A stretch of 64,000 nucleotides of DNA, taken from positions 6,866,842-6,930,841 of the forward strand of contig CM035358.1 in assembly GCA_020137815.1 (NCBI GenBank), given 5' to 3'. The notes under the pieces were generated by a model. That model saw nothing but the letters and a program-made list of their open reading frames with translations. It did not search any database and was not told where the DNA came from. Position numbers and translations under genes: made by a program. Positions 59,436 to 64,000 of the stretch are shown one piece after another (position 1 is the stretch's first letter; every line of letters begins with the position of its first letter). The DNA comes from Hormiphora californensis. Taxonomy: Eukaryota > Ctenophora > Tentaculata > Cydippida > Pleurobrachiidae.

Positions 59436-61519
59436 TCAGTGCCCCTGCGGTGATCGGACTGTCTTGGTCTTGGCTGGTTTCCTCTTCAGAGAGTGTCGCT
59501 TCTTCAAGTTCTCATTACCACCACCCTGATATGAGAGAGAGTGTTACTCCACCGCAAAGTTATTTGTTCATCACGTACAAAGACAATGAACAAAGCAGCG
59601 GTTTGATCTTGTTCGCTTCGCAATCACTGAAGGCACACATGTGTGTAAATGGACTAATGATAACAGAATTATTAGTAGTAGTATAACATTTATGGAGAAC
59701 AGAATCTCAAAACAAATACATATGCTATTGCTCCTAATACAACTACTTTATTGTTGGGTACATAATCTAACAACAGACACAAAAAGGAGAGAGAGTTTTC
59801 GATATGTTTCCATGGTTAAAACATGATTTCCATGGTTACAAAATAGTTTCCATGGTTACAACAACACGATATAGGGGACCTGGAGGAGTAGGACACGACG
59901 CATAGAGGGCGCCCGATCTGGGACTCGGACGGAGGAGTTAAAAAGAGAACCTCTTGAGCCGTGAGGTGGTACTCCTATCTCATCTTCCTTGCAGAAGTTA
60001 GTTGGGGAGGGGAGGTAAGGACGGGTTAGAGTTAGTAGGGTGAGGAGGGATCGGAGAGGAGATGGTCGAATGGGACTTGGGAGGGGATTATATAGGTAGC
60101 AGTACTAATATCACGTGTCAAGGGTAACAACAAACAGCTGAAAGGGGTGGTTACAACAGCCGCGTTACAACACACACGGTATACCAACATGAGTTTTAAA
60201 TCTATAACGGGGTACCCGGAACTCAGGGCGGATGGGCTGGTAACGCAATTACCCCTATATTGCGGGCACGCTAAAACGTGCCTTGCTATCGCAATGCCCT
60301 ATGTACAGAGGGGCAATTTCATTACCAACGTATCCGGCCGGAACTCAATAATGTGTATCCAAGAGTCGCCACATGACACCTTGTGGTAACCATGGTGACC
60401 GACCTTATGCTACCTGAGACACAACAGAGTGCAATATATGTAGCTTACCGGGCTAAGAGGTTGTCGTTCGAGTTGTTGAGGGGTGTAATCCAGACATGAT
60501 ACAAGGATGAGATTCTGTGCCTTGAACCGGTCTAGTAACACAGATAACTCGGCTAGATCCTCGGGTCTGAAGAAATACGTGGAATTAACATGACCATGAA
60601 AATACGTGGAATTATTTCATCGCTCCTTTTGGCCACATAAAGTTGACAACAAGAATTATTATTGCATTATGTTTCATAATGCTGTGTTTCCCTGCCAACG
60701 AATACTCCAGACGATACCGTGCAATGTGATCTGATCGTCGTCCGCCAACGCCTAATTACAATGTTATGTGACACTAAGCTATGCATGGGAAACTTCTCAC
60801 GTTCCCTCAGTCACCATACTAACGAGCTGAGCTTTCAACGCCTTTAAGTTTCAAGAAGTTAAATCCATTCGATCGCTAATAGTATAGCACCGCTATGCTG
60901 TAACGCGCGAGGTGTGTATACATACGCTGCATTGAGAGCGCCGCGCGCAGGCAAATTTTGAGCGCGTGCCACCACAATCCGTAGTGAAATAACTTTGCGG
61001 ACGAACTTTTCAAATTGTCAGCATCGCGGTTGTCAGGCTGCTACCGTGACACACGCGATTTTGACCACGCTCGAGTTACTATTTCAAATCCGAGATTTCT
61101 AAACCCTTTATGATCTTTTTAGCACACGTGCTAAAACGATCATCCGGGTGGATGCCCTTCGGGCATCCACCCGGGCAGGGAAAAAATGAAAACAATATCG
61201 AATGTAATAAATGGAGATTGAAAATACGGAATCCAAAAACTAACGTTATTCCGGTGGTAATCCATCGATCATGACCTGAATCTTCCCTCTACACTCCTTG
61301 TGGTAACCATGGTAACCGAATTATATATGGTTACCATGGTAACAGCCTAACTTACGTTATTCCGGTGGTAGGAAGCCCATCGATCATGACCTGAATCTTC
61401 CCTCTACACTCCTTGTTCATATTGCTACTAAACAACAGTTTACACGCCTCTAGATCCAGTCTGGCTTGAAGTGATCCGTTCTTGCACATGCCTTTCACTT
61501 CTGCCAACATCGCACACAC
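59436..61519 (-). CDS. 3' part of an unidentified minus-strand gene
   Basis: Exon 61519-61356 (GTACAG acceptor, AAC|GTAAGT donor) joins in phase to 60566-60449 (CTTCAG acceptor, CCG|GTAAGC donor). Together they encode about 94 residues, largely helical: LDLEACKLLFSS, GKIQVMIDGLP, then LAELSVLLDRFKAQN and SCLDYTPQQLE. Two phase-0 last exons are possible. One is 59525-59436 (strong ATATCAG acceptor, 29 basic residues). The other is 59987-59856 (weak GCAAG acceptor, 43 residues), followed by AATAAA at 59752-59747. I do not recognise the family. Upstream exons were not found and may lie beyond the CCDC106-like gene. Partial duplicates of the first exon flank it. Confidence 0.55.
60235..60340. mobile_element. 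MITE family C relative
   Basis: GGTAACGCAATTACCCCT and AGGGGCAATTTCATTACC inverted ends around GCACGCTAAAACGTGC. Confidence 0.6.
60567..61355. other. Intron with hairpins, no gene seen
   Basis: GCGCG-rich patch at 60900-60970 and a GGATGCCC/GGGCATCC hairpin at about 61150. The right end holds a duplicated exon fragment. Confidence 0.5.
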
Positions 61520-61616
61520 CTGTACAAGGGTGGTTAGTATGGTGACATATATAGGGGGGGGTGCAGCTGTAACTTCTGACAACATCGCACACACCTGTAC
61601 AAGGGGGGGGGGGTTA
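61245..61616. repeat. Partial exon duplications around exon 61356-61519
   Basis: 61245-61300 repeats the 3' half and donor side of the exon, losing a few bases. 61563-61615 repeats its 5' end and acceptor (CGCACACACCTGTACAAGG). X-box-like GGTAACCATGGTAACC (61302) and GTTACCATGGTAAC (61330) palindromes sit in the left duplicate. Confidence 0.75.
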
Positions 61617-61736
61617 CTATGGTGACATTTGGTGACTTTTAGTGTCACCTATACAAGGGGGATTGGACTGGAAACTTTAGACGTAGACGGGTATAACAGG
61701 AAGGGGGAGGCGGCCTTTTTAGGCAGGTGAGAAGAA

Positions 61737-61832
61737 GCCCGACCGGTTAAGGGACCCTTTAAGGGAGCCTTTTAAGGACCCTAGAAAGTTAAGGGACCCT
61801 TTAAGGGACCCTAGAAAGTTAAGGGACCCTAA
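61737..61832. repeat. AAGGGACCCT tandem repeat
   Basis: Units of GTTAAGGGACCCTTTAAGG and ACCCTAGAAA, repeated about three times. Confidence 0.8.
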
Positions 61833-62067
61833 TCCTTGGTGCCAAATTAAAAGTTTGGTGAAAAGATGACGTCTCTATCAATTAAAGAGAAACAACGATT
61901 TTGCAGTTTGTGTTATGAAGGAACAAACATTATTCCAAATAACATTCTTACATTCAGACACATTCTTACATTCAGACACAATGTCTGACACACCCCTGCG
62001 ACACATTATATTACACACATTTTTGGCATAAATGATAATTAATACGGCAACAATACAATAATCACAA

Positions 62068-62661
62068 TCAAGCAGTCCTCTTAGCAACGCGGCGAGGAAT
62101 GACTCTGCCCTGCTCCACCAGTTCCTTCAGTTTTGCCTCGTTGTCTGGCTCCTCTAATATAGCACAGCAGGTGGACTCCATGTTGTTCAGTGTTGCAGAG
62201 GGAAGGAAGACAGCTTCAAATCTCTGAGGGTCCACTTTCTGTAGTTCAGCGATAAACCGGATTCTCCGAAACTGAGTCTTGCTCACTGATGCCTCCTCCA
62301 TTGCCGCGGTGAGGTTAACTCCTTTCTGGTAGAGGTTGTTTATCTTGTTGTACTGCTCCACCAACTCCTCGGATTTTTTAGTTCTTCTCCTTTTTCTGGA
62401 AGGCTCCTCTGCGATAGCGGTGTTGGACTCCTCTGGGACAGAAGGGGTAGGCTCTGGGACAGAAGGTATAGGCTCCTCTGCATCTGGGATGGCGGTGGTA
62501 GGCTCCTCTGCATCTGGGATGGCGGTGGTAGGCTCCTCTGCATCTGGGATGGCGGTGGTACTGGTAGGCTCCTCTGCATCTGGGATGGCGGTGGTAGGCG
62601 GGGGGGGGGGGGGTTCCAACCTATTTTTTTGTATTTTTTTGTATGTTTTTGTACGGGCCAT
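62068..62661 (-). CDS. CCDC106-domain-like protein, single exon
   Basis: 197 residues from the MARTKTYKK start; a longer start at 62748 would add only low-complexity Phe/Tyr sequence. The N-terminal third has four TTAIPDAEEP units and Pro/Glu variants (about residues 21-80), then a basic RKRRRTKK run, likely a nuclear signal. The rest (about 92-150) follows the CCDC106 C-terminal pattern: Y-x-KI-x-x-LYQKG, AMEEASVSKTQFRR, then IAELQKVDP-x-RF. This helical, probably DNA-binding module is common in uncharacterised invertebrate proteins and often near transposons. No intron is seen. The TTAIPDAEEP units form a 30-33 bp tandem repeat (about 62470-62595). Confidence 0.65.
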   Translation of the reverse strand: MARTKTYKKIQKNRLEPPPPPPTTAIPDAEEPTSTTAIPDAEEPTTAIPDAEEPTTAIPDAEEPIPSVPEPTPSVPEESNTAIAEEPSRKRRRTKKSEELVEQYNKINNLYQKGVNLTAAMEEASVSKTQFRRIRFIAELQKVDPQRFEAVFLPSATLNNMESTCCAILEEPDNEAKLKELVEQGRVIPRRVAKRTA

Positions 62662-62734
62662 ACAAAAAAATATCCAAAATTCTTGTTTTTTTCCGTACAA
62701 AAAAATACAAAAAAATACAAAAAATACAAAATAT

Positions 62735-63167
62735 TTAAAGGTTGACAAGATACCTAAAACTTTTCGTATATCGTCTTATTTTCAGCATTTTTTCAGAATT
62801 TTTTGTCGGCTAGAAATATGTGCAAAATAGGGGGGATTCTGATAAACGAGAGGCGCAATTTGACACCGTAATATCTCCGGTTCCTGATGAGATACAGAAA
62901 CCGTTTTGGTAGCGTTGGAAAGGTCTTATTGAGACCAATCCAACGCAACCAAGATCAAGTAGCTATCTTTTGAGGAACCGGAAACGTGAATTTCAATTTG
63001 CGAGACGCAGTGAGTGTGCCCAGTAAAACCAGTGCTGACAATATCGGTAGACCCCCTATTTCGAATTTTTTTCTAGCCGACAAAAATTCTGAAAAAATGC
63101 TGTAAATTAATGATAAATCAAAATAAGACGATATACGAAAAGTTTTAGGTATCTTGTCAACCTTTAA
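62735..63167. mobile_element. 430-bp foldback element
   Basis: Inverted arms 62735-62815 and 63072-63167 share AAAGGTTGACAAGATACCTA and GTATATCGTCTTATTTT. The middle has TCTCCGGTTCCTGATGAG, also in the 27333-27842 element. Its left arm overlaps the region just upstream of the CCDC106-like start. Confidence 0.7.
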
Positions 63168-63453
63168 GGGTATATGGGTGCCTGATAAACGTGTAAATAA
63201 TACATAGACGGGTTCCTTTTTTGCCCATGTACCACCTAGGAACGTTTTAGTTCCATTGTCACGCATTTTATTCCCTAAAAGTGTTACATTATACATGTAA
63301 CGGGTGATAACTAAAAGATGTCACAAAATTAAAACGGCTGTAGATCAGCCGGTATTGGGTATGGGAAAATAATATTGATAACATAGATAGCTCTAACGGT
63401 TAGCTTCATGATGATAATGGAAAATCTATCATACTACCACATCTCTTCCTGTA

Positions 63454-64000
63454 ATGCCAGACAACCAACAGCTAGTTCGAGACCGGGTTGTCCGGTTTTA
63501 CCAACGTGTCTTACCAGGGAATAGACATGCTAAGAGGGACACTGTAAGGCACTTCGAAGCCGAGGGTGAGCACAGAAAGACTATCTATAGAATAATTAAT
63601 ACCTTTATCACCCGGGGTAGCACTGAGAGGAAGATAGGCTCCGGTAGGAAGGCCAGGATTATGACCCCTTATCAATGCCGCCGATTGAAGAGGTTAGTGG
63701 ACCACCGCACTGGGGTTTCACAGCGCCGTCTCGCCGTCAAATTTGGGTGCACCCAGCCGTACATCTCCAAGGCCATCAAGAAACTTGGAATTGCTTGTAG
63801 AAAGAGGTCTAAGGTACCTTTTTACCGGAGTGCAACAGCGATGAGCATCGCCCAGAGAGCCTGCAGGAGATTGCACGACAAGTGGAGACTGGTGGACTTT
63901 ATCATCGATGATGAGAAGTATTTCGGACTCAGCGGGTACCAGATGAGTGGCAATCGGTCCTTCTACACCTCAGACATCACTGCCACCCCTGATTCAGTCG
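63454..64000 (+). CDS. Tc1/mariner-superfamily transposase, cut by the window edge
   Basis: Open from ATG 63454 to the end of the window (182 codons, no stop). Residues 1-120 carry two helix-turn-helix units joined by a GSGRKARIMTP linker, as in Tc1 paired-like domains; the second has GVSQRRLAVKFGCTQPYISK. Near 150 the sequence DFIIDDEKYFGLSG places the first catalytic Asp of the DDE/D core, followed by GNRSFYTSD as in related invertebrate elements. The other two catalytic acids lie outside. The frame is intact so far, so the element may be recent. DNA transposition by cut-and-paste is the known family activity. Confidence 0.82.
   Translation, partial: MPDNQQLVRDRVVRFYQRVLPGNRHAKRDTVRHFEAEGEHRKTIYRIINTFITRGSTERKIGSGRKARIMTPYQCRRLKRLVDHRTGVSQRRLAVKFGCTQPYISKAIKKLGIACRKRSKVPFYRSATAMSIAQRACRRLHDKWRLVDFIIDDEKYFGLSGYQMSGNRSFYTSDITATPDSV

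Noticed and set aside
61866-61990. Short plus-strand open frame with a Cys-x-x-Cys motif
   Set aside because: About 40 codons, lies in the probable 3' UTR of the CCDC106-like gene, and contains a tandem repeat.

Overview
The window is animal nuclear DNA, most likely from a sponge or another early-branching or marine invertebrate. Its genes are split by GT-AG introns whose phases match across exons. They encode metazoan-type proteins: a mitochondrial calcium uniporter, dolichyldiphosphatase, a GLIS-type zinc-finger factor, a PPxY-tailed membrane adaptor and a CNBD2-like cyclic-nucleotide-binding protein. Nothing looks bacterial, and no rRNA, tRNA or CRISPR array was recognised. The species call is inference; no marker here fixes it.

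Layout. 1-3.8 kb holds repeats only. 3.8-5.4 kb (+) is a complete five-exon MCU. 8.4-26.7 kb (+) is DOLPP1 in seven exons. Its 13-kb first intron holds a nested foldback cluster (10-12.8 kb), a complete two-exon secreted cysteine-rich peptide gene (14.6-15.1 kb) and 5.8 kb of corrupted, homopolymer-like sequence (15.4-21.2 kb) that should be masked. Its fifth intron carries a 2.2-kb near-perfect palindrome exactly at the splice donor. 29.6-32.6 kb (+) is an intronless 976-residue protein with a repeat architecture I do not recognise; it is the best candidate for something undescribed. 34.0-38.6 kb (-) is a GLIS-like factor with five C2H2 fingers. 39.5-42.2 kb (+) is a type I membrane protein with PPxY and LPxY motifs. 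45.6/48.5-58.6 kb (+) is the CNBD2-like gene, with a Mutator-like element in one intron and a Tc1/mariner-like foldback in another. 59.4-61.5 kb (-) is the 3' part of an unidentified gene. 62.1-62.7 kb (-) is a CCDC106-domain-like protein, and the right edge cuts a Tc1/mariner-type transposase (+).

Between and inside the genes the DNA is dominated by three things: more than twenty long GA/CT microsatellites; foldback elements with long inverted arms (seven large ones); and tiny terminal-inverted-repeat elements of 50-110 bp, several flanked by 9-10 bp target duplications as made by Mutator-like transposases. A palindrome matching the RFX X-box (GTTGCCATGGCAAC type) recurs about twenty times from 28 kb onward.

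The genes do not form an obvious pathway. MCU acts in mitochondrial calcium uptake, DOLPP1 in ER dolichol recycling for N-glycosylation, GLIS in transcription, the PPxY protein in ubiquitin-ligase recruitment or membrane trafficking, and CNBD2-like in cyclic-nucleotide binding. GLIS and the PPxY gene are divergent, about 0.9 kb apart, and could share a regulatory region.
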